A stretch of DNA of 64,000 nucleotides from CAZCVI01 sp964502145 (lineage in GTDB: Bacteria > Acidobacteriota > Aminicenantia > UBA2199): contig CAZCVI010000008.1 in NCBI GenBank assembly GCA_964502145.1, positions 1 to 64,000 on the forward strand. Direction: 5' to 3'. Positions 16,884 to 25,564 of this stretch are shown in pieces. Positions within the stretch are counted from its first letter, which is position 1. The number at the start of each line of letters is the position of its first letter. The notes under the pieces are model-generated. The model saw only the letters and a program-made list of their open reading frames with translations, did no database searches and was not told the origin of the DNA. The translations under genes and the position numbers were made by a program.

Positions 16884-17285
16884 ATGAAAAAAGAACTCCT
16901 ATTTCAATTCTTTGCCGGTGCGGGTTTTTTGGTATCGGTGTACGCGTTGTATATCAAACACCGCTTGGTAAAATCGCCAGATTACTCGCCTATTTGCGAT
17001 ATCAGCACCCACATTTCCTGTTCCAAAGCACTGGGCAGTTCATACAGTCGGACCATGGGGGTTCCCAATCCAGTGGGAGGTCTTTTTTATTATTTTACAA
17101 GCGCCATCCTGGCCAATATTCCTATGGCCCGCCCCTACCTTTTTTATCTGACGCTCCCAGCCGTGTTCTTTTCCATCTATCTGGCCTATATTTCCTATTT
17201 TCGCCAGCGAAATTTCTGCCTCATCTGTTCGTTCATTTATCTGGTCAACCTGATACTGGCAGTATTGGCCAACGGTATGGGATGA
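16884..17285 (+). CDS. VKOR-family disulfide-forming membrane protein
   Basis: 133 residues with four hydrophobic helices. Carries the bacterial vitamin K epoxide reductase pattern: a periplasmic loop cysteine pair (ICDISTHISC, residues about 38-47), the conserved Ser/Thr-rich segment GVPNPVGG, and the catalytic CLIC motif (CxxC) on the last helix. These proteins reoxidise a DsbA-like thioredoxin by passing electrons to quinone, replacing DsbB. Unlike many bacterial homologues it has no fused thioredoxin domain, so a separate DsbA partner is needed and none is visible. GGAAAAG precedes the ATG. Confidence 0.92.
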   Translation: MKKELLFQFFAGAGFLVSVYALYIKHRLVKSPDYSPICDISTHISCSKALGSSYSRTMGVPNPVGGLFYYFTSAILANIPMARPYLFYLTLPAVFFSIYLAYISYFRQRNFCLICSFIYLVNLILAVLANGMG

Positions 17286-17293
17286 ACAAAGAC

Positions 17294-19051
17294 TTATAAG
17301 AAGATGGGTTCGGAATCATCTTGCTGGGACATCCAGTCACCGATTTCCGGGATACGGACTTTCACCTGCGTACCTTTGTCGGGTGTGCTTTCAATAAAAA
17401 TATGGCCATTGTATTTTTCCACGATGCCGTGGACAACGGCCAACCCCAGTCCCGTGCCTTCGCCGGCTTTTTTGGTGGTAAAATAGGGGTCAAAAACCCG
17501 TTCCAAAACGTCGGTATCCATGCCGTGGCCGGTATCGGTAACCGTAATTTGGGCATAATTGCCGGGTTGGATTTGTTTTACTCCGGTATAGCCGGGAATA
17601 TGTTGATTAAGGGCAGTCAGACGGATTTCCCCCAATTCCACTTTTAACAGGCCGTTACCATTTTTCATGGCTTGAAAGGAATTGGTGCAGATGTTCATTA
17701 AAACCTGGTGAATCTGGGTGGGGTCGCCGAGGATATAAATGGGTTGGTCGGGGATAACAAATTGAAACTGGATAGTAGAGGGTAAAGTGGCGCGCAATAA
17801 AGTGAGCGATTCGCGGACAATACCGTTGATTTCCAAGGGCGTGCAAACCTCTTCACCCTGGCGGCTGAAAGTCAAGATTTGCATGACCAATTTTTTAGCC
17901 CGTTCCACCGCTTTGATTAATTGGGTGAAATTCTTGCGAATTGAACTGTTTTCAGCGGGCAGATCAAGCAAAGACAATTCAGCATACCCGAGGATAATCG
18001 CCAGAATATTATTGAAGTCATGGGCGATCCCTCCGGCCAAGGTGCCAATAGATTCCATTTTTTGAGATTGGCGGAGTTGTTTTTCCAGGTGGATGCGCTG
18101 TGCTTCCTGTTCTTTTTGGCGGGTGATATCGGTGAGCACTTTTAAAATATACACTTTTTCCTGGATACAGAGCACCCGGCTGTTGACAATCATGTAGCGA
18201 ATCTGGCCATCCTTGCAGCGGTACATTGTTTCGAATGTCACCAGCCCTTTGCGAATGCTGCTACCAATATGGGTGTGAATATCTTCCTGGGGGACCTCGA
18301 TCTCACAATCTTCGATGCGCAATGTTTTGAACTCTTCGCGGCTATAGCCGAGATTCACACAGGCCACATCGTTAAATTCAACCGGCAACATGGTTTCGGC
18401 ATCCAGGAGAAGAATAGAATTGGTAGATTGTTCGAATAGGGCGCGGTATTTTTCCTCTTTTTCTTCTATCAGGTGGAGATTCTCGGTGAGTTGACGGCTC
18501 CTGTCGCGGATGCGGCGATAGAGTTCAAAACTTTCGAGCGCATTGGAACAGGCGTTCATGGTAATAGAGAAGAGGAACAAGGAGAGGTCCGTGATGTCAT
18601 GGCGGGAGGTATTAAGAATGCCGACCATGATCCCGCGGACCCGCGAGGAAGTGGCCAAGGCATGGAGGATAATATTATCTTGTTTATCAATGGAAGTCAC
18701 AATCACGGGTTTATAGCGTCCCAAGGCCCACGCGAAGGTTTTATCTTCGATCAACGCGCTCACTTCCGTGGCGATCTTGGAAACAAAATGGGAGGGATCG
18801 GTATATACTTGGACAAAATCCGAATCATCCTCATTGACCAGATAAAAAGAGACGGTTTTAAAATCTAATATCCGACGCAAACGTTCAGCAGTATCGCGGA
18901 TAATCAGGATAGGATCCTCTATTTTATTCAAACTGGTCTGAAAATTGCTCAAATCGGCAGCGCATTCGATGGCATCAAGCATAGCATGTTTTTCACGTTG
19001 AAGATGGGCCACCTGTTCTTCCAGGACGCGAATTCGTTGTTCCATGGTCAT
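17294..19051 (-). CDS. GAF-PAS sensor histidine kinase
   Basis: 585 residues, soluble. After an N-terminal coiled coil there is a GAF-like domain (FKTVSFYLVNEDDSDFVQVY, about 45-190), a second coil, a PAS domain (EEKYRALFEQSTNSILLLDA, about 205-320), then HisKA with GGIAHDFNNILAIILGY and the ATPase boxes GHGM and GTGLGL. The HDFNN H-box is the NtrB-like class. The frame is open much further upstream, but the ATG at 19051 is one base past the stop of the HDOD gene, giving a tight two-gene operon. No receiver is attached; the output partner is not in view. Confidence 0.92.
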   Translation of the reverse strand: MTMEQRIRVLEEQVAHLQREKHAMLDAIECAADLSNFQTSLNKIEDPILIIRDTAERLRRILDFKTVSFYLVNEDDSDFVQVYTDPSHFVSKIATEVSALIEDKTFAWALGRYKPVIVTSIDKQDNIILHALATSSRVRGIMVGILNTSRHDITDLSLFLFSITMNACSNALESFELYRRIRDRSRQLTENLHLIEEKEEKYRALFEQSTNSILLLDAETMLPVEFNDVACVNLGYSREEFKTLRIEDCEIEVPQEDIHTHIGSSIRKGLVTFETMYRCKDGQIRYMIVNSRVLCIQEKVYILKVLTDITRQKEQEAQRIHLEKQLRQSQKMESIGTLAGGIAHDFNNILAIILGYAELSLLDLPAENSSIRKNFTQLIKAVERAKKLVMQILTFSRQGEEVCTPLEINGIVRESLTLLRATLPSTIQFQFVIPDQPIYILGDPTQIHQVLMNICTNSFQAMKNGNGLLKVELGEIRLTALNQHIPGYTGVKQIQPGNYAQITVTDTGHGMDTDVLERVFDPYFTTKKAGEGTGLGLAVVHGIVEKYNGHIFIESTPDKGTQVKVRIPEIGDWMSQQDDSEPIFL

Positions 19052-19052
19052 A

Positions 19053-20327
19053 TTAATCACCATCCATGTTAAAGACTTGCAGGGTTTCGGTGATTTGGCG
19101 GTCCGCTTGTTTGATGGAGGGAGCCAACACGCTGGGCGAGAGGCCAAGAATATTCCAGACCTCCTTTTCAAATGCCGGGACATAACGGCTACCGCTGAAA
19201 CCATAACCCAGGGCGGAAGCAATAATATCGGCAATCAAAATAATGGATGCTTCCGGGGGATTTTTAGCTCTCGTGGGAGCGTGATGGTTGCGGATCATAT
19301 TTTCCAGGTTTTTGGGGAAGTTCCACTTTTCCAGTAGTTTGCCAGTCACCTGTGTATGATCGTAGCCCAGTACTTCTCGCTCTGTGACGTAGAGTGGAGA
19401 GTGTCGTTTATCTGCCAGGGCGATGATATAGGCCGAGGTTTTCGGGTATTCGCTAAACATGATGAGGCGACCGATATCATGGAGCAAACCACCGATAAAA
19501 AAAAGTTCTTCCTGGAATTCCCGTTTGTGATTGGCTAGTATGCGAGAAAATATCCCGCAAGCCACGGAATGCAGCCAGAAATTTTTCATATCAATCAGGG
19601 TGGGTGGAATGTCCCTGAAAAAACGGATAACAGAGATGCCCATGGCCAGGGCGCTCAATTCGCGGCCCCCGATCAAGGCTATAGCACGGGTGATAGAATC
19701 TAATTTAGTGGGTAAGCCAAAAAAAGCACTGTTCACCAATTTTAACAGCGTGGCCGATAACCCCGGGTCTTTACTGACCACATTGGCCAGGTGGGTGGCA
19801 CTGCTATGAGTATCATTCATCACGTTCTGAATCTGATAATAAATATCAGGAAAAGAGGAAAGCTGCACATTTTTATCCACCAAGTCATCCAGAGATGAGA
19901 TGCGTTCTTTGGGTTGGGTTTCCCAGAGTGGTTCGGACACACCCCCGTTGGTTAGTTCATCGTTGTTCGCGTGGAGAGGTTTTTGTCCCGGGGTGGTGGA
20001 GAGTTTTTCTGCCGCGCGTAAAATGCAGACTCGTTTTAATTCTTGCAATGCATCAAAATCGCGGATGGAATTGCATAACATATTATCCACTGCTGATTTG
20101 ACGATTTCCCAGAGTTGGGGATCGAAGCGATTCATGATTTCCGTGGAAATATCTTCCCGGTTTACCCCGGAGATATCTGCAGCAGTGATGCCCCAGATTT
20201 TCATGATACGGATATGTTTGTCTTCGATGGGAACGCCTCGCCCCAACAGGAAACGGCCCTTAGCATCCTTAAGATCACTGGCCAGCAGCATCCCTGCTTT
20301 TAAATCATCGACATTTACTTCACCCAC
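19053..20327 (-). CDS. HDOD-domain signalling protein
   Basis: 424 residues. The N-terminal part (VDDLKAGMLLASDLKDAKGR) is the small domain that often precedes HD-GYP or HDOD domains. The HDOD domain spans about 145-350 (LSSFPDIYYQIQNVMND, KDPGLSATLLKLVNSAFFGL) and retains a GLLHDIGRL motif. HDOD proteins are signalling modules that usually lack the full set of HD metal ligands and act by binding partners. Start is GTG at 20327 with GGAG upstream. It is the first gene of an operon with the GAF-PAS kinase, and probably feeds or receives that kinase's signal. Confidence 0.9.
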   Translation of the reverse strand: MGEVNVDDLKAGMLLASDLKDAKGRFLLGRGVPIEDKHIRIMKIWGITAADISGVNREDISTEIMNRFDPQLWEIVKSAVDNMLCNSIRDFDALQELKRVCILRAAEKLSTTPGQKPLHANNDELTNGGVSEPLWETQPKERISSLDDLVDKNVQLSSFPDIYYQIQNVMNDTHSSATHLANVVSKDPGLSATLLKLVNSAFFGLPTKLDSITRAIALIGGRELSALAMGISVIRFFRDIPPTLIDMKNFWLHSVACGIFSRILANHKREFQEELFFIGGLLHDIGRLIMFSEYPKTSAYIIALADKRHSPLYVTEREVLGYDHTQVTGKLLEKWNFPKNLENMIRNHHAPTRAKNPPEASIILIADIIASALGYGFSGSRYVPAFEKEVWNILGLSPSVLAPSIKQADRQITETLQVFNMDGD

Positions 20328-20464
20328 AATGTTACTCCATTTTCAGACCGATTATTTCTGCTTGGTTGTCAAATAAATTCACCGTATCATAGAATACACT
20401 TATTTACAGGGAAAAACAACACCCATACTATTTTATCAGAATTATAAAAAGATGACAATTCCCC

Positions 20465-20639
20465 CTGGATTAACCGCCAAATTTTTGAGAGTACCATAAA
20501 ATCAAGTGGGAGGGATGGGAATTATGGGAATTATGGGAAGAATGGGAAGAATGGGATTTTTTTGTTTATCCCATCATTCCCATCATTCCCATAATTCCCA
20601 TAATTCTCATTCTTCCCATTAAGTTGGCGGTGAATCCAG
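20465..20639. repeat. dispersed 9-mer inverted-repeat element, copy D (most complete)
   Basis: Bounded by terminal inverted repeats: CTGGATTAACCGCCAA at 20465-20480 and, on the other strand, CTGGATTCACCGCCAA from 20639. Inside are an array of ATGGGAATT/ATGGGAAGA units (about 20508-20557), a T-rich loop, and the complementary array of TTCCCATAA-like units (about 20568-20620). Both arms of this copy use TGGGA, unlike the TGGAC arms of other copies. Confidence 0.85.
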
Positions 20640-20780
20640 ACCATCAGGTAATTTTCACATAATTGGTGAAAATTTGTTTCACCGTTTACGCGTTCCAACC
20701 GATTTGTTGAATTTCCAACAGTGGGGTGAAAAAACGATAGTTCAAGTTTGAATTCCCACATTTTTTGTAGAATTCCCAAC

Positions 20781-21035
20781 GAATTCATTGAAAATTGAAC
20801 CGTAGGATTGGTTTTTCAACGAATTCATTGAAAATTGAACAATAGGATTGGTATTTCAACGAATTCATTGAAAATTGAACAATGGGGTTGGTTTTTCTAT
20901 GAATTCGTTGGCAATTGAACAATGGGGTTGGTTTTTCTATGAATTCGTTGGAAATTGAACAATGGGGTTGGTTTTTCTATGAATTCGTTGGAAATTGAAC
21001 AATGGGGTTGGTTTTTCTATGAATTCTTGGAAATA
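20781..21035. repeat. 40-bp tandem repeat array, six full units
   Basis: Units begin GAATTC at 20781, 20821, 20861, 20901, 20941 and 20981, with a seventh broken unit at 21021. Consensus parts are GAATTC(A/G)TTGRAAATTGAAC and AATGGGGTTGGTTTTTCTAT. The first three units share one variant (ATTGAAAATTG) and the last three another (GTTGGAAATTG), as expected from stepwise duplication. Forty is not a multiple of three, so it is not a protein repeat, and there are no unique spacers. Confidence 0.92.
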
Positions 21036-21305
21036 AGTACCATGGGTTGTGTTCAATACCAATCACCTGAAAATCAATACTACAATTTTATTAAATTCCG
21101 AATCGTTAAATATTTCAAGCCAAACGGAGAATACCTTCATATATTCTCAATTTAACCTGAAGATAGATCACCTCTGGCTCAAAGAGCGATTGGAGAAACC
21201 CTACCCAGAGAAAAAACGTCAAGATCAAATCAAATAGATTATGTGGGCTCTCTTTTCGAATCTCAACAACCCGCTTTCGGCATTGAGGACTAAATAGAGG
21301 TATTA

Positions 21306-22388
21306 TTACCTCTCCAAGGTTTTATAATATGGACAAAATGGATCCGGTGCCAATAAATCTCCATGTATTGCGTATGCATCCGCTCGACATCCAGCATTAC
21401 AGAATATATTATAATCACAATTTCTGCAATAAGGGATTTCATCAACCGGTAGATTTGACAGTTCACGTATTTTTTCAAAATTGGTTGAATTGCACCAAAT
21501 ATCTAAAATGTCCTGCTCCCTGATATTACCCCCTCGCAGATTAAAAAATTCTGAGCATGGGATCACCCAACCACTGGCGGTGACATTGCAAGAAGAATGT
21601 CCAGCAGAACATGGTTTTAATCTTTGTTTATCTTTCTTGGACAAATCCCTACCTTCGTGGCTGTACATTTGGGGATAACAATGATAAGTAAAGGGCGGGT
21701 CACTGATTTTAAAGCCAGGAAATTTTTCCCGCAAGTTTTTTATGATTTCAAAAAACTCCGGGGCATCAGTAAAAGTATCCAGCATAACATCGTTATAAAT
21801 TGTTTTGCACCTACCTGTGGGATGCAGTTTATTAAAAGAAAGTTTTTTAATACCCAAGAGATAAAGCGTTTCGATTGTCCCGGCAAGCGTTTTATAATTA
21901 CTCTTTAATGGCGTGAATAGTATCTCAGGAGTAATCCCATTCTTTTCCAGGTGCTCAATTCCCTTGATGGCCTTGTCAAAACTCCCTGTGCCCCGAAGTA
22001 AATCATGGGATTCCCGGTCACCATCAATACTGATCGCAACATTCTTTATACAGAGGGATTTCAATTGTTTTACCACGGCATCATCAATCAGAGTGCCATT
22101 GGAGGTAACAACGATTTTGGGGAATTTGCATTTAACTGCTACGTCCAAGATTTGGAAAATATCTGGTCTGAGAAAAATCTCCCCTCCAGAAAAGGTAACC
22201 TCGAACACCTGGATATCTTTTAATCTATATATTACATTCAACCATTCATCAGTGCTCAGTTCTGGTTCCAGCTCTTTTTCATCAAACTGACTGGAGCTGC
22301 AATAGCGGCAAATGAGGTTACAATGTCTCGTGAGGAGTAACTGCACCATTGTGGGAGCCTTGGTTACCCTGGTATTTCTTATTGTCAT
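21306..22388 (-). CDS. radical SAM/SPASM peptide maturase (third enzyme of RiPP locus)
   Basis: 360 residues. Radical SAM cluster motif HCNLICRYC (CxxxCxxC, C23/C27/C30), glycine-rich FSGGE, and a C-terminal SPASM domain with cysteines in PCSAGHSSCNVTASGWVIPC and CRNCDYNIFCNAGC...FC, which hold extra Fe-S clusters. Such enzymes install crosslinks or other changes on ribosomal peptides. It is a clear paralogue of the preceding gene (shared PEI.FTP.KSNY and GRC..IY). The frame starts at a GTG (22397), but GGAG five bases before the ATG at 22388 favours that start, ten bases after the previous stop. Last gene of the operon. The exact chemistry cannot be read from sequence. Confidence 0.9.
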   Translation of the reverse strand: MTIRNTRVTKAPTMVQLLLTRHCNLICRYCSSSQFDEKELEPELSTDEWLNVIYRLKDIQVFEVTFSGGEIFLRPDIFQILDVAVKCKFPKIVVTSNGTLIDDAVVKQLKSLCIKNVAISIDGDRESHDLLRGTGSFDKAIKGIEHLEKNGITPEILFTPLKSNYKTLAGTIETLYLLGIKKLSFNKLHPTGRCKTIYNDVMLDTFTDAPEFFEIIKNLREKFPGFKISDPPFTYHCYPQMYSHEGRDLSKKDKQRLKPCSAGHSSCNVTASGWVIPCSEFFNLRGGNIREQDILDIWCNSTNFEKIRELSNLPVDEIPYCRNCDYNIFCNAGCRADAYAIHGDLLAPDPFCPYYKTLER

Positions 22389-22398
22389 ATTCTCCACT

Positions 22399-23508
22399 TC
22401 ATCCTACAGTTTGTTCTCGTGCATCATTATAAACAATAGAGCCACTCTCAGCCTTCCAGTAGGGGCACGTGATCGCAGGGGCACGTAAATCCTTGTGAAT
22501 TAAATATGCAGTAGCCCGACAACCACCATCACAAATATATAGGTATCGGCACTCCTTACAAAAAGGGGACTGGTCCATTGAAATTAAGGATAAATCCCGG
22601 ATGGTTTTGAAACACTCCGCTTGCCCCCATATCTCCAGGAGGTCTTTTTCCCTGATATTCCCTCCCACAAAATTGGAAAACCCCTCGCAGGGAACCATAT
22701 CGCCATTGGGCATGATGACGCAAGAGGTAGATGCGGCTCCACATCCATCTTTTAAGTGCTTCATTTGATAATTCTGTGGGTTTTCCTTAAAATAAGTATA
22801 GGACTCCGGTAAATAATAATAAAATCCCAAGCTGCAATTGATTTTTATCTGAGAATACATTTTTTTCTTTTCCTCAATCACATCCAACACCTCTTTTATC
22901 TGCCTTGGAAAGTCCATCATGATTTCTTTGTAGATATGAAGACAACGACCTTCAGGTGTTAAGGTATTAACATGGAAAATCTTCACACCCAGTGGCGCAA
23001 CAAAGTCTAATAGTGGTCCCAAATCACGGTAATTGCTTTTTGTCGGTGTAAACGTGATTTCCGGTATAATGCCCGCACCAATGAGGCGTTGAATACCTGC
23101 CATTGTTTTAACAAATGCACCTTTCCCGCGGATTTGATCATGACTTTCTTCCAAGCCATCCAATGAGATGGCAATCGATTTGATATTCAACTGGTATAAT
23201 TGACTGGCGATGTCATCGTTGATCAGGGTGCCATTGGTCAGCAGGGATATTTTATGCATGCGATTGTCACGGAGCTTTTGCAACAGCAACAGCAGATCGT
23301 CTCGCAAGAGTATTTCACCACCGGAAAGGCTGACATTAAAGACCTGCAATGCCTTGAGTCGCGCAAAAAAGCGGAACCAGTCCTCGGTTTTGAGCTCGTC
23401 CTGAACTCTTTTTTGGCCTGCATCCATCAAGCAAAACGTGCAGTTCAAATTGCACCTGTCGGTGAGGATAATCCGAACAGAATGTGGTATCTTTGTATTC
23501 CTAATCAT
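22399..23508 (-). CDS. radical SAM/SPASM peptide maturase (second enzyme of RiPP locus)
   Basis: 369 residues. Radical SAM motif RCNLNCTFC, LSGGE for SAM binding, and a SPASM domain with CGAASTSCVIMPNGDMVPC and FCKECRYLYICDGGCRATAY...TC. It resembles the third enzyme along its whole length, so the two arose by tandem duplication. AAGGAG lies five bases before the ATG at 23508 (a GTG at 23511 is just in front). It begins about 100 bp after the second precursor gene. An A/T-only hairpin (23599-23615) at the end of that precursor could reduce read-through into the enzymes, as often seen when precursor must exceed enzyme. Confidence 0.9.
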   Translation of the reverse strand: MIRNTKIPHSVRIILTDRCNLNCTFCLMDAGQKRVQDELKTEDWFRFFARLKALQVFNVSLSGGEILLRDDLLLLLQKLRDNRMHKISLLTNGTLINDDIASQLYQLNIKSIAISLDGLEESHDQIRGKGAFVKTMAGIQRLIGAGIIPEITFTPTKSNYRDLGPLLDFVAPLGVKIFHVNTLTPEGRCLHIYKEIMMDFPRQIKEVLDVIEEKKKMYSQIKINCSLGFYYYLPESYTYFKENPQNYQMKHLKDGCGAASTSCVIMPNGDMVPCEGFSNFVGGNIREKDLLEIWGQAECFKTIRDLSLISMDQSPFCKECRYLYICDGGCRATAYLIHKDLRAPAITCPYWKAESGSIVYNDAREQTVG

Positions 23509-23610
23509 CACAGCTCCTTTACTTCAGATTTCTCTGAATTGATCGGGCTAAAATTAAAAGTGGAAGCTTTGGGTCATCACTGTTAACTGGTATTTCCCAA
23601 TAAAATATTT

Positions 23611-23781
23611 TTATTCGCTAACACCGCCGCTTCCACTTCCGGCACCACATCCACCAGCGCAACCGTTCTCACAACCAGCAGAGCAACCATTTCCTGTATG
23701 ATAAGATGCCTCCTGGGATAAATCGGCAAATGGATCGCCAAACAACGTGAGTAGCTGGGGTGATTCAAATATTGATTTCAA
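23611..23781 (-). CDS. candidate RiPP precursor peptide, GCxx-repeat core (second copy)
   Basis: 56 residues, unannotated by simple length cut-offs. Start is a TTG directly preceded by an in-frame stop, with AGAGGT seven bases upstream; no ATG is available. The leader contains FESPQLLTLFGDPFADLSQ, nearly identical to the other precursor, and the core has cysteines at 33, 37, 41 and 45, each preceded by glycine (GCSAGCENGCAGGC), then a Gly/Ser tail. The match in leader, Cys spacing and position to the neighbouring peptide, 75 bp upstream, makes it real. I infer that it is modified by the adjacent radical SAM enzymes and exported after leader removal. Confidence 0.85.
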   Translation of the reverse strand: MKSIFESPQLLTLFGDPFADLSQEASYHTGNGCSAGCENGCAGGCGAGSGSGGVSE

Positions 23782-23856
23782 TTATTACCTCTATTTTATG
23801 GTAATTTTTTAAGACAAAATAGCCTCTAAAAAAAAGTCTATTTAAGTCAAATTCAA

Positions 23857-24018
23857 CTAAAAGCCTGAGCCAGAACCGCTGCTACATCCATCGTTACAAC
23901 CACCCTCACAACCTGCAGAGCAACCATCTCCTTTTTTAGAGGCATTTAGCTGTGATAAATCGCTAAATGGATCGCCAAACAAGGTCAATAACTGGGGAGT
24001 ATCAAATAATTGTTTCAT
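23857..24018 (-). CDS. candidate RiPP precursor peptide, GCxx-repeat core (first copy)
   Basis: 53 residues from an ATG with AGGAGG nine bases upstream. The leader (residues 1-30) carries FDTPQLLTLFGDPFSDLSQ; the core has four cysteines spaced by exactly four residues (33, 37, 41, 45) in GCSAGCEGGCNDGC, then SSGSGSGF. There is no double-glycine cleavage site of the classical bacteriocin type right at the leader end. CxxxC repeats next to radical SAM/SPASM enzymes are known from thioether-forming (sactipeptide or ranthipeptide-like) and CXXX-repeat peptide systems; this leader is not one I recognise. First precursor in the operon, 66 bp after the first radical SAM gene. Confidence 0.88.
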   Translation of the reverse strand: MKQLFDTPQLLTLFGDPFSDLSQLNASKKGDGCSAGCEGGCNDGCSSGSGSGF

Positions 24019-24084
24019 TGTAAACAACCTCCTATTCGGTTTTTTTCGTTCATATTTTTTTTATTTTATAACCAAAGCTTCCAC

Positions 24085-25191
24085 TCATTTCATTTCTTCG
24101 GCATCATTGGGCTGACTGGCTAAGCCATTAATCAGTCTTGCTTCCGAGAATTTCCCCGCATCATATAAAGCTTGACAACGGGGATGAGGGGCAAAAAAAT
24201 CACCGGATGCACATAAAGCCTCCGCCCGACAACCGCCATAACACTGTCTTTTGAAAATACAATTGGCACAAACTCCTTTTAGTTGATGATACTGCGCTTC
24301 ATGAATCTCCTTCAAGGTGGGATGGTTTTCCCACACATCCTGTAAATCAATGTTTGATACATGTCCAAAGGTATATTTATCCATTTGTTTGCCCAATGAG
24401 CAGATGGAAATATTTCCATTGGCAAGAATACTGATGGATGAGTTATATCCACAGTATCCACCGCATGTATATTTTAGTTTAAAGTTCTTGAAAGAGACAA
24501 AAGAAGGATCAACGTGTAGTGTTAAAAAGGGATACTTATGAAATAATACGGCAATTTCATCGCAAATGACTGGCAACTCCTCCACGGCAAATAGCATTCC
24601 ATTTTTATGCATCTCTTCTGCCCGGCCCATAACACTGACAATATTAATCTTGAATTTAGTACAATACTTGTAACGTCCCGAAACCCACTCCAAGAGTGGT
24701 TTTAATTCATGATAATTAACCCGGGAGATCGTCATGATCAATTGAAAATTCAATTTTTCCTGTTCCAGATAATCAATCCCCTGCACCGTCATTTGATGGG
24801 CATTTGTATTGCCTCTTTGTTTATTGTGCGTTTCTGGGTTAATCCCATCCAAACTAACCGCACAATAGATTTTATAGTCGATTATTGCTTTTCGAATTTC
24901 CGGGGAAGAAATAAAAATTCCATTGGTTTCAATGTTCATCCAAATCGCATTCTCAAAAAAATATTCGGTAAATAATTTAAAGTCACGATTAAGTAAGGGT
25001 TCTCCCCCGGAAAAGGTCACACTCTTTAATCCCATTGATCTGGCTGTATCCAAAAAATTCTTGCACTGGGCAAAAGATAAATTTGAAGGAGCGCCCTTTC
25101 CTAACAAAGGGGCTGACTGCCAACAATGAATACATTTGAGATTACATTCATCCGTAAGGTAGAGATATAGGCTGTTTAGGGGATGTTTCAT
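24085..25191 (-). CDS. radical SAM/SPASM peptide maturase (first enzyme of RiPP locus)
   Basis: 368 residues. Radical SAM motif ECNLKCIHC (C16/C20/C23), TFSGGEPLL, and a SPASM domain with cysteines in TCGGYCGYNSS, ICSLG and CANCIFKRQCYGGCRAEA...RC. It is more distant from the other two enzymes than they are from each other, so it probably does a different step. Its ATG overlaps the stop of the PqqD-like gene (ATGA), the coupling normally seen between a recognition protein and its radical SAM partner. Substrate is inferred to be the two precursor peptides encoded directly after it. Confidence 0.92.
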   Translation of the reverse strand: MKHPLNSLYLYLTDECNLKCIHCWQSAPLLGKGAPSNLSFAQCKNFLDTARSMGLKSVTFSGGEPLLNRDFKLFTEYFFENAIWMNIETNGIFISSPEIRKAIIDYKIYCAVSLDGINPETHNKQRGNTNAHQMTVQGIDYLEQEKLNFQLIMTISRVNYHELKPLLEWVSGRYKYCTKFKINIVSVMGRAEEMHKNGMLFAVEELPVICDEIAVLFHKYPFLTLHVDPSFVSFKNFKLKYTCGGYCGYNSSISILANGNISICSLGKQMDKYTFGHVSNIDLQDVWENHPTLKEIHEAQYHQLKGVCANCIFKRQCYGGCRAEALCASGDFFAPHPRCQALYDAGKFSEARLINGLASQPNDAEEMK

Positions 25192-25523
25192 TCGTCTTCC
25201 TTGCTCGGGTTGTTATCGTTGGTCAGGGTAATGAGCTCCGCTTTCTGCAAGGTGGCAACATAATCCTTGACCATTGTTCCCAAATCAAAGCCATCGGGAA
25301 TGGAAAAGTTTTCCTTGATGTGGTTGATAATTAGTCCTACATTGCGATCACCGGTACAACTGTCCAAAATGAACTTACCAGCAGGATTAATGACCAATAT
25401 GACTTCATTATCCGCATTAAACAATATGAAGTTCCCATCTTCCTCCATCTCCTCTCTGACAGTTACAGAAGGAGTTTTTAATGGAATGGTACTCTCATGT
25501 ATTATGGTTTTTTCTTCACTCAT
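25188..25523 (-). CDS. PqqD-like RiPP recognition protein
   Basis: 111 residues with a PqqD-type winged-helix pattern: a strand pair ILFNADNEVILVINPAGKFILD, then ILDSCTGDR and the helix-rich end (MVKDYVATLQKAELI). PqqD-like proteins bind the leader of a precursor peptide and present it to the radical SAM enzyme. Extra charged tails at both ends are unlike the roughly 90-residue minimal form. GAGGA precedes the ATG. It is translationally coupled to the first radical SAM gene and follows the exporter permease by 41 bp, tying exporter, recognition and modification into one transcript. Confidence 0.85.
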   Translation of the reverse strand: MSEEKTIIHESTIPLKTPSVTVREEMEEDGNFILFNADNEVILVINPAGKFILDSCTGDRNVGLIINHIKENFSIPDGFDLGTMVKDYVATLQKAELITLTNDNNPSKEDE

Positions 25524-25564
25524 GTAATTTCCTCTTTTCCTTTTTACTTAAATTCATGTGATTC

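Larger units (their letters stand above)
20331..21305. other. 975-bp non-coding region with two repeat systems
   Basis: Lies between the 5' end of the HDOD gene and the 3' end of the radical SAM operon. It holds repeat copy D (20465-20639), the 40-bp tandem array (20781-21020) and about 270 bp of A/T-rich sequence with no convincing gene. A perfect hairpin AGAGGTA-TTAT-TACCTCT (21296-21313) overlaps the stop of the last radical SAM gene and may help end that transcript. Confidence 0.75.

Noticed and set aside
20781..21035. CRISPR array
   Set aside because: The 40-bp units are contiguous and near-identical throughout; there are no unique spacers and no cas genes.
20531..21237. short frames across the repeat region (for example at 20531-20788 minus and 20955-21155 plus)
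   Set aside because: They run through the inverted-repeat element and the 40-bp array, lack ribosome sites and have no protein-like composition.
23583..23768. 61-residue minus-strand frame over the second precursor
   Set aside because: It overlaps the precursor in another frame; the precursor frame matches its neighbour in leader and cysteines, this one matches nothing.
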